DNA of 64,000 nucleotides from Pipra filicauda (lineage: Eukaryota; Chordata; Aves; Passeriformes; Pipridae), in the NCBI RefSeq assembly GCF_003945595.2, contig NW_024104302.1:1382408-1446407 (forward strand), given 5' to 3'. Under the pieces are notes generated by a model. That model did no database searches. It was not told the origin of the DNA and saw only the letters and a list, made by a program, of their open reading frames with translations. Made by a program: the position numbers and the translations under genes. Numbering within the stretch: position 1 is the first letter of the stretch; each line of letters begins with the position of its first letter. Shown here one piece after another: positions 33,650-43,380 of the stretch.

Positions 33650-33751
33650 AGCACTTGTGATCCCATGCCAAACCATTCGGAAACCATCAGCCACACTGTG
33701 AACGTGCCGCTCCAGGCCACGCTGGGAACGCTGGAGGAGATCGCCTGCTGA
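33650..33751 (+). CDS. ASIC2: ASIC2 exon 10, C-terminus and stop
   Basis: The terminal coding exon: 33 residues (480-512) beginning STCDPMPNHSETIS and ending TLGTLEEIAC, then TGA at 33749-33751. The extreme C-terminus, Ile-Ala-Cys, is the type II PDZ ligand through which ASIC2 binds the scaffold protein PICK1 in mammals, and it is intact here. With exons 3-9 this gives 276 full codons, exactly the number needed to reach the end of the 512-residue ASIC2a/2b-type C-terminus. The 3' UTR starts directly after the stop. Confidence 0.97.
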   Translation, partial: STCDPMPNHSETISHTVNVPLQATLGTLEEIAC

Positions 33752-33835
33752 CACTTGACTGCTCCACAGGGCCAACACCCAAGGAAGGAAAACTGCACAG
33801 GAAAGCAGGGACCCAGCTCAGGTTTGCAACGGGGG

Positions 33836-33904
33836 AAAAAAAAAAAAATGATAATAATAAAAAAATAAAAAATAAATAAATAAAAAATTTAAAAAAAAAA
33901 AAAA
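33836..33904. repeat. A-rich low-complexity tract in the 3' UTR
   Basis: About 70 bp consisting almost entirely of A with scattered T (aataaataaataaa-type tetranucleotides and poly(A) ends). It contains several chance AATAAA hexamers, so these are not counted as real poly(A) signals. It is a likely length-variable microsatellite. Confidence 0.85.
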
Positions 33905-34294
33905 GGAAGAAACCGCTATGCATTAAAATAATATAAATATATATATTATATATATACTCTGCCAAAACCAAGCGAGAGGCGCCTTGGACTTGACTCGTGT
34001 TGTCCTTTCCTGTGTGGGGGGGTTTGTCTTCAAGATGTGAAGGCAGCAGCTCATTTTTGAACTGTACAAAGCAGAGACCACCACCACCACCAAACCCAAA
34101 AGTGAAGCCCCGCCATCCCCACAAACTGCCAAATGTACAAAGCACTTGCATGCCAGGTCTTTTTATGGCAGCATATTCCTATCTGTCTTTATAAGCTCTG
34201 TTCCTCTTTGCAGTCTCTGATTTTCACTACCAGAAGGAAATGGCCCAGCCATCCCCTGAAATCACCATTACTAACGTCGTAGGCTGAAAATTAG

Positions 34295-34300
34295 AATAAA
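34295..34300 (+). terminator. ASIC2: Proximal poly(A) signal AATAAA of ASIC2
   Basis: Canonical hexamer in a non-repetitive context (ttagaataaagaaac). It is followed within 40-60 bases by T/GT-rich sequence (ttcttcttacgttcttgtcc), the arrangement expected for cleavage and polyadenylation. It would give a 3' UTR of about 570 nt. Confidence 0.65.
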
Positions 34301-34524
34301 GAAACAAAAAGTCGCAGCTCTCGGATTCTTCTTACGTTCTTGTCCTTCGTGTCAGTCTGTGATGAATCTTAAGCTAAGCCAGGCCTCCCGAGGCCGGGCC
34401 ACCACCGTCACCCCAAGGTGAGCATCCCTGGAGAGGGGCCGGAGCGGGGGCTCCCGGTGGATCTGCTGTGTCCTGCTCCTCCGTCTGCAGTGCCTGGATA
34501 GTCCGTGTGTGGTGGGTGGGCACA

Positions 34525-34542
34525 GGGCGGGGCGGGGGGGGG
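34525..34542 (+). other. G-quadruplex-capable G tract
   Basis: Reads gggcggggcggggggggg on the ASIC2 sense strand: four or more runs of at least three G separated by single C. This meets the usual G4 pattern. It lies between the two poly(A) signals and directly before a T-rich block. G-rich sequence near poly(A) sites is known to influence 3' processing in other genes. The effect here is inference. Confidence 0.6.
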
Positions 34543-34656
34543 CTTTATTTTAGTTTATTTTAATTATTTTTTTTTATATTATTTTTTAAATATTTTTTTT
34601 TTCATTACTTTTCCCGTTAATGGATTCTGTGCTTTCTCCTCGTTCTCATGACTGAT

Positions 34657-34662
34657 ATTAAA
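34657..34662 (+). terminator. ASIC2: Distal poly(A) signal ATTAAA of ASIC2
   Basis: Common variant hexamer in 'actgatattaaagctggtct', followed by a GT-rich 'ggtcttgtggaaatg' and 'ggctgtgtcatgtctg'. This would be the end of a longer message (about 930 nt of 3' UTR). Immediately beyond, the composition changes to ordinary intergenic DNA, which favours it as the outermost end. Confidence 0.6.
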
Positions 34663-34680
34663 GCTGGTCTTGTGGAAATG

Positions 34681-36329
34681 GCCAGGCTGTGTCATGTCTG
34701 CCTTGCCCTCCCCCCCCACCCTCAAAGCTGAAGCCCCTGGCGCAGTCTCAGCACCAGGACAAGCCCATTGTGGGAGCTCATCTCATTCCTCAGCCCTTTT
34801 CCCCTTCCAGCACATCCTCACACAGCTCTCGATGGGGTGGGTGTGATGCCATGGCCATGGCCAGCACAAGTCACCCAAATCTGCTCCATCACCAAAGCCT
34901 GGAGTCCATCCCAAGCTCAGGCTCCCCAGCAGTGCTCCCAGCTTTCCCAAGAACATGGCTCTTGGCTTTTCCTCCAGCAGCCAGGCTGGAGATCCTCTCT
35001 GGCTGCTGCAAAGCTTTTCCCTACTCAGCAGGGTCCTCCTTCAATTAAACATGAGCTGAGGCAGCAAAGAGCCACAGGGACACATCCCACGGGCTGTTTG
35101 CCTGCAGTCCCCTCCTCCCTGCCTCCCTCTGCAGCACCAGGGACTCTGCAGCCCCTCAGCATTTCCCTCCCTTAGGCAAAAGTGGTTTTCTCCCTTAGGC
35201 AAAAATGTCAAAAAAAAACAATACCTGGTTTGTGGGATTGAACACACCCAGAAACCTTCCCCGAGCAAGAAGAGGCCTCTCAGACATCAAGGAGCAGCAG
35301 AGAGGTTTCAATCCAGTCCTCTCCAAGCTGGCAGAGAAGGGCTTGAGGGATGTGTGCTGAGATGTGTGGCCTCCAAAGGGTTTACTCCAAGAGTCATTTC
35401 CGTGCATAGAAAATTTTCCACTGTGCAGTTTATTAAATCTCCATTAAAAGATTTTGGTTGAGTCATTGGAAGTCTGCTGGAGCTCGATGAGGTGGGACAC
35501 CACAGGATGCTCAGGGGTGCTGGGAAGAGTTTTGCTAATTCCAGCTATAGAGGAAAATCACTTGGACAGAGGGGTTGGCATGAGGGTGGGTGGCATCTCT
35601 GGTTGCTCCTGAGGAGCACATCCTCCAAAGGACTTGCTGAAGAGCTCGTTTTGTGTTACCAGTTTTCAGTATCTCCCAAGACCTGGACGCTGGCCATGTG
35701 TTCATTATCCACGGGATGTCCCACAGCCACCCATCTGCTGGAAACAAGTGCTCACCCACAGCCTGGCCACAAAGCTGTGGAGCTGCCAAGCTCTGTCTCC
35801 TGTTGGCAAACCCCTGTGCCAGCCTGGTCCCTGCAGTGCCTTCTGGACCAGTGGAGGGAATTCGTGCCAGGCCTGGCTTGAGGGGACACATTGAGACATC
35901 TCCAGGCTCTTTGCCATGTCCATGACAGCTGGTTGACAGCCTGGTCTGGGTTCCCAGTACAGACTGGTCTGTCTGTCCCTTTTTAATGGCTGGAAAGGGA
36001 CTTGGCCGATATCCATGGGGGACCTCTGTGCTGCATTTATTGTGCTTGAGGAGCAGGAGTGTCTCCACCTTTGTTCAGGTTGGAGTCCAAGGGACTTTAC
36101 AGGATCCAGCCTCCCAAATGCAGGAGGAGCTCCCTGACAGAGTGAGGGTATGGATGGGGGTGAGCAGGGAGACACTGCCCACAGTGCCCATCCCTGGCAG
36201 GTGACTGGTACCACTGGACAGCTGAGTCTGGAGGAGATGCCACCAAACTGGGAAAATCCAGAAATGTCTGTTCCTGGGCTGCTTTGCAAAGTTCATGGGG
36301 TAGCCCTTTAGTGAAAAGAGATCTTATAA
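34681..36329. other. Downstream flank, no gene seen
   Basis: Unique GC-balanced DNA after the ASIC2 message end. Many short open frames exist in all frames, but none has conserved-domain character, and none is flanked by recognisable splice sites in a coherent series. No transposon is recognised before 36330. Confidence 0.6.
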
Positions 36330-36756
36330 ACGTCTCCTGTGAGGAAAGGCTGAGAGAACTGGGATTGTTCAGGCTGGAGAAGACGAGGCTTCAGGGTGAC
36401 CTAACTGTGGCCTTCCAGTGCCTGAAGGGAACCAACAAGAAACAGGGAGAGAGACTACTTACAAGGGCATGGACTGATAGGACAAGGGGGAATGCCTTCC
36501 CACTGGAGGAGGGCAGGGATAGATGGGATATTGGGAAGGAATTGTTGGCTGGGAGGGTGGGGAGGCCCTGGCACAGGTTGCCCAGAGAAGCTGTGGCTGC
36601 CCCTGGATCCCTGGAATGTCCAAGGCCAGGCTGGACATGGCTTGGAGCAACCTGGGCTAGTGGAAGGTGTCCCTGCCCATGGCAGGGGCTGGCACTGGAT
36701 GGGCTTTAAAGTCTCTTCCAACCCAAACCAATCTGGGATTCTTTGATCCCATGATA
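36330..36756 (+). mobile_element. CR1 LINE 3' fragment (long)
   Basis: About 430 bp from 'gtctcctgtgaggaaaggct' and 'ctgagagaactgggattgtt' through 'ggcagggatagatgggatat' and the standard 3' blocks, to 'gggattctttgatcccatga'. It is one of the most complete copies in the window. Confidence 0.95.
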
Positions 36757-37445
36757 ACAGCAAGAATCCAAAGGATATGGAATCTCCTGGTGCATCCATG
36801 GAGCCGGGAGAGGGAGCGGTGATTGGAGTCACCTCGGCTCTCAGACAGACTCTCACACAGCTGCTGATTGAAGAGCCTCTTCCCTCTGCCTTCCTGCCCT
36901 CTCCTGCCTGAAGAGCCTCTATTTGGGGAGCAGGGGGGAGAGGGGGTGGGGTGGGAGGAGGGAGAGGGGCCGGAGGAGTCAAAACACGGCATCTCGTTGC
37001 AGTGGTCAGTGTAACACAGCCCAAATCTGACAGCCACAAGCTGTGCTAGGGCAGGACACGTCCCTGGGGGACATCCCAGTGCCGTGCAACACAGAGCTGC
37101 CTTCGGGAGGCAGCTCTTGGGAGGTTTCTGGAACATCTCAGAGGGTTCAGCCAAGGGCTGAAGGAAGGACACGAGGCTTGGCGAGCTGCCTGCCAGTGCC
37201 ACGAGAGTTCAAGTCATTTAGTCAAACAAAGGGAAGGTGAAGAGGTGGCTCCATCAGTCTATAAATTTCTCCGTGGAGAGGTTTCTAATAAAGGGTTCTT
37301 TAATCTGGCAGACAGAGCCAGAACAGGGAGGGAGGGGGTCATGACAAAGAGAAGCTAAAAGCATTCAAATGAAGGAGCCTGCCTGGGGTGTGGACGGTGC
37401 CTCAGCTCTGAAGTCCTTAAATCCAGATGGGACATTCTCTTCCTG

Positions 37446-37570
37446 GAGATGAGGGTGGTGGGGCCCTGGCACAGGTTGCCCAGAGAAGCTGTGGCTGCCC
37501 CTGGATCCCTGGAAGTGTCCAAGGCCAGGTTGGACGGGGCTTGGAGTAACCTGGGCTTGTGGAATGTGCC
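37446..37570 (+). mobile_element. CR1 LINE fragment lacking its 3' tail
   Basis: Starts 'gatgagggtggtggggccct' and contains 'gcacaggttgcccagagaag' and 'gtccaaggccaggttggacg', but breaks off at 'cttgtggaatgtgcc' with no tail. A 3'-truncated CR1 is unusual, because insertion starts at the 3' end. This implies a later deletion or rearrangement. Confidence 0.9.
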
Positions 37571-38532
37571 TCCTGATGCTCTTCTCCACCTCCTGATGCT
37601 CTCACATCCCGTTTCCTGACATCCCAGAGATCAAATATTCAGATCTTGGAGCTCTGAATCAAGTGAGGAGAAACTTCATGAGAAGGTTCATCACCCCATG
37701 AGGGCTTAGACACTTTGGTGCTGTGGTCACCAGACAGAAGCTCTTCCACGCCTCAAATTATTCCATGTTCAGTCCTGCTCTGTATTCCCAGAGCAACACC
37801 CAGCAGCAAACCTCCCCCAGCTCCTGAGATTACCTTAAACAATCAGGAGAATTTTCTCTAAAAGAAGAAATAATCCGAAGTGGGTGTTGTTTTCTCTTCC
37901 TGATCCTCCCACCTCCCGACTGAGAAAGGTGACATTTGTTTCACAGCTTCAGATGTTCAGGAGGAAGCCTGGAAACGTGCAAAGAAAACTGCGATTCTCA
38001 CACAAATCCTCTGCTCCCACCCACCCTCCTGGAGAGGAGCTGCTGAGATCAGGGGATGCTCCCCAGGCTTGGCAGCACAGTCCCCAAAACCCACATGTTG
38101 GAGGACGTTCCTCAACCCTATAAGCAGCCTCCTGCCTCTCCTGCACCTCATCCCCACCAAGATCTCCCAGGAGATGTGCTCTCCTGGGTGGATGCATGGA
38201 AGAAGGCAGGAGTTGGAGCTGTGCTTTGTTTTTTTATAAGCTGCAAAGCATGGCTTTGACCCCATCTCCAGAGGAAATGCCTCATGAGAGCTTGTTGTCA
38301 GCACATTTGTCTGCTCATTCATCACCCCTGGCAGCTTTCAAATCTGCGAGCCAGTTCCAAGAAAATTTGGCAGTGGGTTCTCAGAAATAACTCAGTTCCT
38401 GCCTGTTCTGTGAGTCTCACCCGTCGGGCAGGAGAGGGGAAACCAAGTTGGCAGCTCTGCTGGGATGAAAACAGGCACAGCCCAAGCATAAGAAGGATGT
38501 GAACCTGCTGGGATGAGTCCAAAGGAAGCCAA
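37571..38532. other. Unique flank sequence, nothing recognised
   Basis: No repeat, RNA gene or coding signature seen. Contains a run of alternating purine- and pyrimidine-rich patches and a poly(T) run at about 38228. Confidence 0.5.
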
Positions 38533-38940
38533 GGAGCTGGAGCCCCTCAGCTCTGGAGCCAGGTTGGGAGAGTTGGGGGGGGTTCACCTGGAGAAGAGAA
38601 GGCTCTGGGAGAGCTGAGAGCCCCTTCCAGGGCCTAAAGGGACTCCAGGAGAGCTGGAGAGGGACTGGGGACAAGGGATGGAGGGACAGGACAAGGGGGA
38701 ATGGCTTCCCACTGTCAGAGGGCAGGGTTAGATGGGATATTGGGAAGAAGTTCTCCTCTAGCACAGGGTGCCCAGAGAAGCTGTGGCTGCCCCTGGATCC
38801 CTGCAAGTGTCCAAGGCCAGGTTGGACGGGGCTTGGAGCAACCTGGGCTGGTGGAAGGTGTCCCTGCCCATGGCAGGGGGTGGAACTGGATGATTCTCAA
38901 GGTCCCTTCCAACCCAAACCAGTCTGGGTTTCTGTGATTG
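38533..38940 (+). mobile_element. CR1 LINE 3' fragment (long)
   Basis: Begins with 'ggagctggagcccctcagct' and 'ctggagccaggttgggagag' (ORF2 end). It passes through 'gggatggagggacaggacaa' and the usual 3' blocks, to the tail 'tgggtttctgtgattg'. There is a short deletion where 'ggtggggaggccct' would be expected. Confidence 0.95.
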
Positions 38941-39519
38941 CATCTTTATTTCTTTAACTGGCTCAAAAGAGTAACAGGACAATAAAGTGATGTTCAAGTG
39001 CATCCACAGCCCTTTAACAAGAGTGTTGGCAGTGGCTTCATTCCTGGATCCAGAGACCAAGTGGCAGCTCTGCCACTTCTTCAGCAGTGGGAGAGACCTT
39101 AAAATTTTCAGGAAACCAAACCAGTCCTGTGTTTGAGGTTGGCCCTGGAAAAGAAACCTATAGCACCAGCAGAGAAGGTGGGATGGAAGGAGACTGCACT
39201 GCCAGTGCCAAACCCCATTTCCTATTGGAAATAAGAGTTCCTTTTATTGGAAAAAAAAAATAAAATAAAGGTGGTGATCAAAGATCAAGAACTGGTGTGC
39301 AGCTTCTCTGAGGGGTCTCAGCTGCAAGTTGTAGCTTTTCTCTCTTCCTGCCACTCCCTGCACCATCTCCTGGGCACACTCACTGCTGTTCTTATCACCA
39401 TCCCTCTCCAGACAGTTCACCTGCTAATTCCAACCTCCACCATGAGCAGGAAGACAAAACCAGCCCCTCCTGGGATGCAGAGTTGTGCTGTTTGGCTGAT
39501 GGATACAGCAGAGGAGAGG
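38941..39519. other. Unique flank sequence, nothing recognised
   Basis: AT-moderate sequence with an A-rich run (aaaaaaaaaataaaataaag at about 39250). No gene or transposon recognised. Confidence 0.5.
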
Positions 39520-39925
39520 GTCACAGAATCACAGAATCACTGAATCAACTGGATTGGAAAAGACCTCTGAGATCATCGAGTCCAACACACCACCTTGTCA
39601 CCCAGACATGGCACTGATGCCACATCCAGTCTGGGTTTAAACACCTCCAGGGACGGGGACTCCACCCCCTCCCTGGGCAGCCCATTCCAATGTCAGATCC
39701 CTCTCTCTGGAAAGAATTTCTTCCTGATATCCAACCTGAACCTCCCCTGGCACGGCTTTAAACTGTGCCCTCTTGTCCTACTGCTGGTTCCTGGCAGCAG
39801 AGCTCGACCCCCACCTGGCTCCCCCCTCCTGCCAGGGAGTTGCAGAGAGTGAGGAGGTCTCCCCTGAGCCTCCTCTTCTCCAGGCTGAGCCCCCCCAGCT
39901 CCCTCAGCCTCTCCTCACATCACTC
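39520..39925 (-). mobile_element. CR1 LINE 3' fragment (reverse), left arm of an inverted pair
   Basis: Inverted tail with three 8-bp units (cagaatcacagaatcactga), then 'gacctctgagatcatcgagt', 'gaatttcttcctgatatcca', 'ctgccagggagttgcagaga' and 'ccccccagctccctcagcct'. It is the same subfamily as 40288-40738 and faces away from it. Confidence 0.94.
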
Positions 39926-40287
39926 CTGCTCCAGTCCCCGCGGTGGGTTTGATAAGGACCGTGACAAAGCCGTTGCATCCCCGACATTCCCTCCCAAGCT
40001 GACAAGCCTTGAAAAACGCCAGAGCCCCCCCCGCGCACATGTGTGTCTGTCACATCCCTCCCGCCGGGGTTCGTGTGCCAGGGAGAGCCCAGAATAGCGC
40101 GGCGATGACACCCAGCCCTGCAGCGCTTCGCAGGATGCCCAAGCGCCAGCTCCGAGTGCCAGCGCCGCTCTCACGTCACGTCTGACTCCGAACACGCACG
40201 GGAACGACGGACAAGGCTGGCAGCGAGCTCAGGCTCAGCGCTCCCTGCTCATCCTCCCTCCTCTGACTCACGGCACAGCGAGACACG
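39926..40287. other. CpG-dense patch, candidate CpG island
   Basis: A hand count gives about 30 CpG dinucleotides in 362 bp, far denser than anything else downstream of the gene. It includes a CRE-like tandem (tctcacgtcacgtctgac, about 40170-40187). No open frame with coding character is present. The patch is bounded on both sides by inverted CR1 copies. It could be a promoter of an unannotated transcript, or simply CpG-rich DNA that escaped decay. Confidence 0.45.
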
Positions 40288-40738
40288 GAGGGGCTGGAGC
40301 GTGTCCAGGGAAGGGAGCTGGGGAAGGGGCTGGAGCAGCAGGAGGGGCTGAGGGAGCTGGGGGGGCTCAGCCTGGAGAAAAGGAGGCTCAGGGGGGACCT
40401 TCTGGCTCTGCAACCCCCTGACAGGAGGGGGGAGCCGGGGGGGGGTCGGGCTCTGCTCCCAGGGAACAAGGGACAGGAGGAGAGGGAACGGCCTCCAGCT
40501 GTGCCAGGGGAGGGTCAGGTTGGACATCAGGAGGAATTTCTTCCTGGAAAGGGTGGTCAGGCACTGGAAGGGGCTGCCCAGGGAGGTTTGGAGTCCCCAT
40601 CCCTGGAGGTGTCCAAGGAAGGACTGGCTGTGGCACTCAGTGCTCTGGGCTGGGGGACAAGGTGGGGATCAGGTACAGGGTGGGCTCGGTGATGTCAGAG
40701 GTCTTTTGCAACCTCAGTTCTGTGATTTTGTGGTTATG
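40288..40738 (+). mobile_element. CR1 LINE 3' fragment (long), right arm of an inverted pair
   Basis: About 450 bp from 'ggaggggctggagcgtgtcc', via 'ctgagggagctgggggggct', 'ctcagcctggagaaaaggag', 'ggttggacatcaggaggaat' and 'gaggtgtccaaggaaggact', to 'cctcagttctgtgattttgt'. The sequence is CpG- and G-rich and relatively little decayed, suggesting a younger insertion than most copies here. Confidence 0.95.
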
Positions 40739-41692
40739 AGATGAGAAACGTGGGAGTTGGTAGGGAACAGAGTCTCTGCAGGGTTTTCTGGGTGAATCCA
40801 GTTTTGGAGCCTCCTTTCCAAAACCATAAAATTTGTGGTGTTTGTGCTTTCAGAAGGAGCAGCAATCCCAGCTTTGCCCTCCTGCTTTCTGCCATTGGGG
40901 CCACTCAAAAAATTTCAAACCAACCCATCCTGTTTGATTTTAAATTGTTTCATGCACAAATGATACAAACCTGAGCTCCAGATAAAATGCCTTGTTGAAA
41001 TGAAACACTTCCCTTGCAGTTGGTAGGACCAGCCCTACCACCTGCCCCTTTTTTAATTTCTTTGCCATTTCTAAGCCAGCCTTTATCAAGAGGAACCTCT
41101 TCAAACTGAGCATTTTCTTTCCTTTCCACTTTGGAGATGGTTTTATCCAGCTCTAACCAACAGCCACCTTTCTGGATGCTCCAATTCCTTCCCTCTCTCA
41201 GCAACACCTATTAAACACCTCCAAAACTGCTGGAGATCTTTCAGGAGACATAAATTCTCTCTGCACATCATACACAGCTTGTCTGCAGAAAGCTGAAGTT
41301 TCCTCCTGTTAATTCTTTACTGCTGAAATTCATTTTCTGTATGGTTTTGCTTGTAAAAAAATCTCAATTTGTTTTGATCCTGATTGTACCCATCCAGTCC
41401 AATTCAGCTCTTCTCTCATCTATTTAATGTCCTCCTCTGTTCCCTTCTCTCCTGCTCTGGTAACATCAAAGAGCCTCTTCCTGTCACTGCCACGCTCACG
41501 GTTCCTCTTGGCATGTTGCTTTTATTAATTTGTGCTCTCAGAGTCCTCCTCGACTCTGTGTCAGAAAGAATCAACTTCAAACTTCACGAGCAAGCAGCTC
41601 CTCATGGGGGCTGACAGGGATTGGCATCTCCTTGGGAGCCCACGATGCTCCGTGTGCATCCCAGGATTCCCTGGAGAGAGTTTTTGTCATAA
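40739..41692. other. Unique AT-richer flank, nothing recognised
   Basis: A nearly repeat-free kilobase of about average composition, with no conserved open frame. Several short polypyrimidine runs are present. Confidence 0.5.
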
Positions 41693-42034
41693 AATCGTAG
41701 AATTGTGGATGGTTTGGGTTGGAAAGGACTTTGAAGATCATCCATCTCCACCCCCTGCCACAGGTAGGGACACCTTCCACTATCTCACATTGCTCCAAGC
41801 CCTGTCCAACCTGGCCTTGGACACTTCCAGGGATCCAGGGGCAGCCACAGCTTCTCTGGGCAACCTGTGCCAGGGCCTCCCCACCCTCCCAGCCAAGAAT
41901 TCCTTCCCAATATCCCATCTATCCCTGCCCTCCTCCAGTGGGAAGCCATTCCCTGTGTCCTGTCCCTCCATCCCTTGTCCCCAGTCCCTCTCCAGCTCTC
42001 CTGGAGCCCCTTTAGGCCCTGGAAGGGGCTCTGG
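41693..42034 (-). mobile_element. CR1 LINE 3' fragment (reverse), abutting an inverted copy
   Basis: Inverted tail 'aatcgtagaattgtggatgg', then the standard 3' blocks and on to 'tatcccatctatccctgccc', 'ctctccagctctcctggagc' and 'ggaaggggctctggg'. At 42034/42035 it switches directly to a forward CR1 with no spacer. Confidence 0.94.
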
Positions 42035-42164
42035 GTTGGATGGGGCTTGGAGCAACCTGGGCTAGTGGAAGGTGTCCCTGGCCATGGCAGGGGGTGGGAT
42101 TGGAACTGGATGATCTTTAATGTCCCTTCCAACCCAAACCAGTGTGTGATTCCCTGGTTCTCTG
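42035..42164 (+). mobile_element. CR1 LINE 3' fragment, joined head-to-head to the previous copy
   Basis: Begins immediately at 'ttggatggggcttggagcaa' and ends 'aaaccagtgtgtgattccct'. Together with 41693-41820 it forms an imperfect inverted repeat of about 130 bp arms. Confidence 0.93.
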
Positions 42165-42282
42165 CACACCCCAGCTGTGAGCAGGGCCTGCACACTCAGC
42201 TCCAGCCCATGGCCCCCATCCTGCTCAGGGAATAAACCCTTCCTGGTGCAGATCTTGCAGGTCCAGCAGGGACTGCCCCGGG

Positions 42283-42400
42283 CAGGTGACATCTGGAGGT
42301 GCAGTGGTGGCAGGGGGGACCCTGGACAGGTGACATTTGGAGGGGCAGTGGTGGCAGGGGGGACCCTGCAGGTGACATTTGGAGGGGCAGTGGTGACAGC
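42283..42400. repeat. 43-bp minisatellite, about 2.7 copies
   Basis: Units begin with caggtgacat at 42283, 42327 and 42369 (spacings 44 and 42). They carry the G-rich block 'ggcagtggtggcagggggga'. The spacing change reflects a 2-bp difference in the 'ccctggacagg' versus 'ccctgcagg' junction. Confidence 0.88.
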
Positions 42401-43252
42401 GAGGCGTGGGTGGGCAGCACTCGTGGGCAGGCAGCGCTCGGGCTCAGAGCTGGTGCTTGCACAGATGGCAGGGCACAGGCAGGGGGGTGGCACGTGCCCA
42501 AATCTGTCCAGGTCGTCTCACCCACGTTCAGACAAAGCTCTGCCGGGTCCTGACGTTTTGCTGGCACAAGATGCTGCTGCTCATGAGCCATGTGAAGCAC
42601 CACACTCCTCCAGGCTCAGTTTTCTGATGCTGCACTGCCATAAAGTGCTGGCTTTGGTGTGATAATGTCACAGGCAGCAGCTCCAGCACATGCTGAGCCC
42701 CATAACCAAGGTGTTTACTCACACTTTAAAGAAATAGAGGGATACTGGGAATTAGAAATGGCCACTTGTCCCATCAAGGCGTATCAATTTCCCTATCATT
42801 CTTCCCTGAGGACGGTCTCTAATTGCTTCCTGAATGATCCCAGTTCTCCTCTTCACTGCTTTGCCTCCCAGGCAATTAATTACTGAGGTGAAAAGTGCAT
42901 CCCTGTGTTCACTCAGATTGATTTAGCTTGTGTTCAGACATCCTGGTATCCCAGGGAAGCCGTTCCCAGGCTGTTCCAGTTTGAGGGGACACTGGTGGTG
43001 GTTGCAGTTGACTGAAGGTGTTTTTCACTCTGAGGGGAGATGGGACCTTCATTGTGCCTAATTCCTGGTGTCTGGCAGTGCAGCCTCCATCCTGAGAGTC
43101 ACTGAGGCATTTCCTACCAGTGGCAGGAAGGGCAAAGAAACTTGTAAAAGAAAGTTCATCCTCTGCCCTGACTGCAATGGGAAGGGCTTCACTATGGCAG
43201 TTTTCTTATTCAAAGTTCTAGAAACATCTTGGAAAATCTCTGTGAAAATTAA

Positions 43253-43380
43253 GTGCCCAAGGCCAGGTTGGACAGGGCTTGGAGCAACCTGGGATAGTGA
43301 AAGGTGTCCCTGCCCTTGGCAGGGGGTGGGAACTGGATGAGCTTTAAGGTCCCTTCCAACCCAAACCAGTCTATGACTGT
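43253..43380 (+). mobile_element. CR1 LINE 3' fragment
   Basis: Short copy starting 'gtgcccaaggccaggttgga' and ending 'aaaccagtctatgactgt'. The tail 8-mer has decayed. Confidence 0.92.

Larger units (their letters stand above)
33752..34680 (+). other. ASIC2: ASIC2 3' untranslated region
   Basis: Sequence from the stop codon to the inferred cleavage site. It includes an A-rich low-complexity block (33836-33904), a TA-alternating stretch (about 33935-33958), a unique core (about 33960-34300), a G-run (34525-34542) and a T-rich block (34543-34610). Two poly(A) signals are present. The right end is inferred from the distal signal at 34657. Whether the region after 34320 is transcribed in all messages cannot be told from sequence. 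Confidence 0.75.

Noticed and set aside
32866..33798. 310-codon minus-strand open frame
   Set aside because: It runs antisense through a CR1 copy and ASIC2 exons 9-10. It is a shadow of repeat and coding sequence, with no family resemblance.
33850..33890. Several AATAAA hexamers in the A-rich block as poly(A) signals
   Set aside because: They arise from the A/T low-complexity repeat and lack a downstream GT-rich element.
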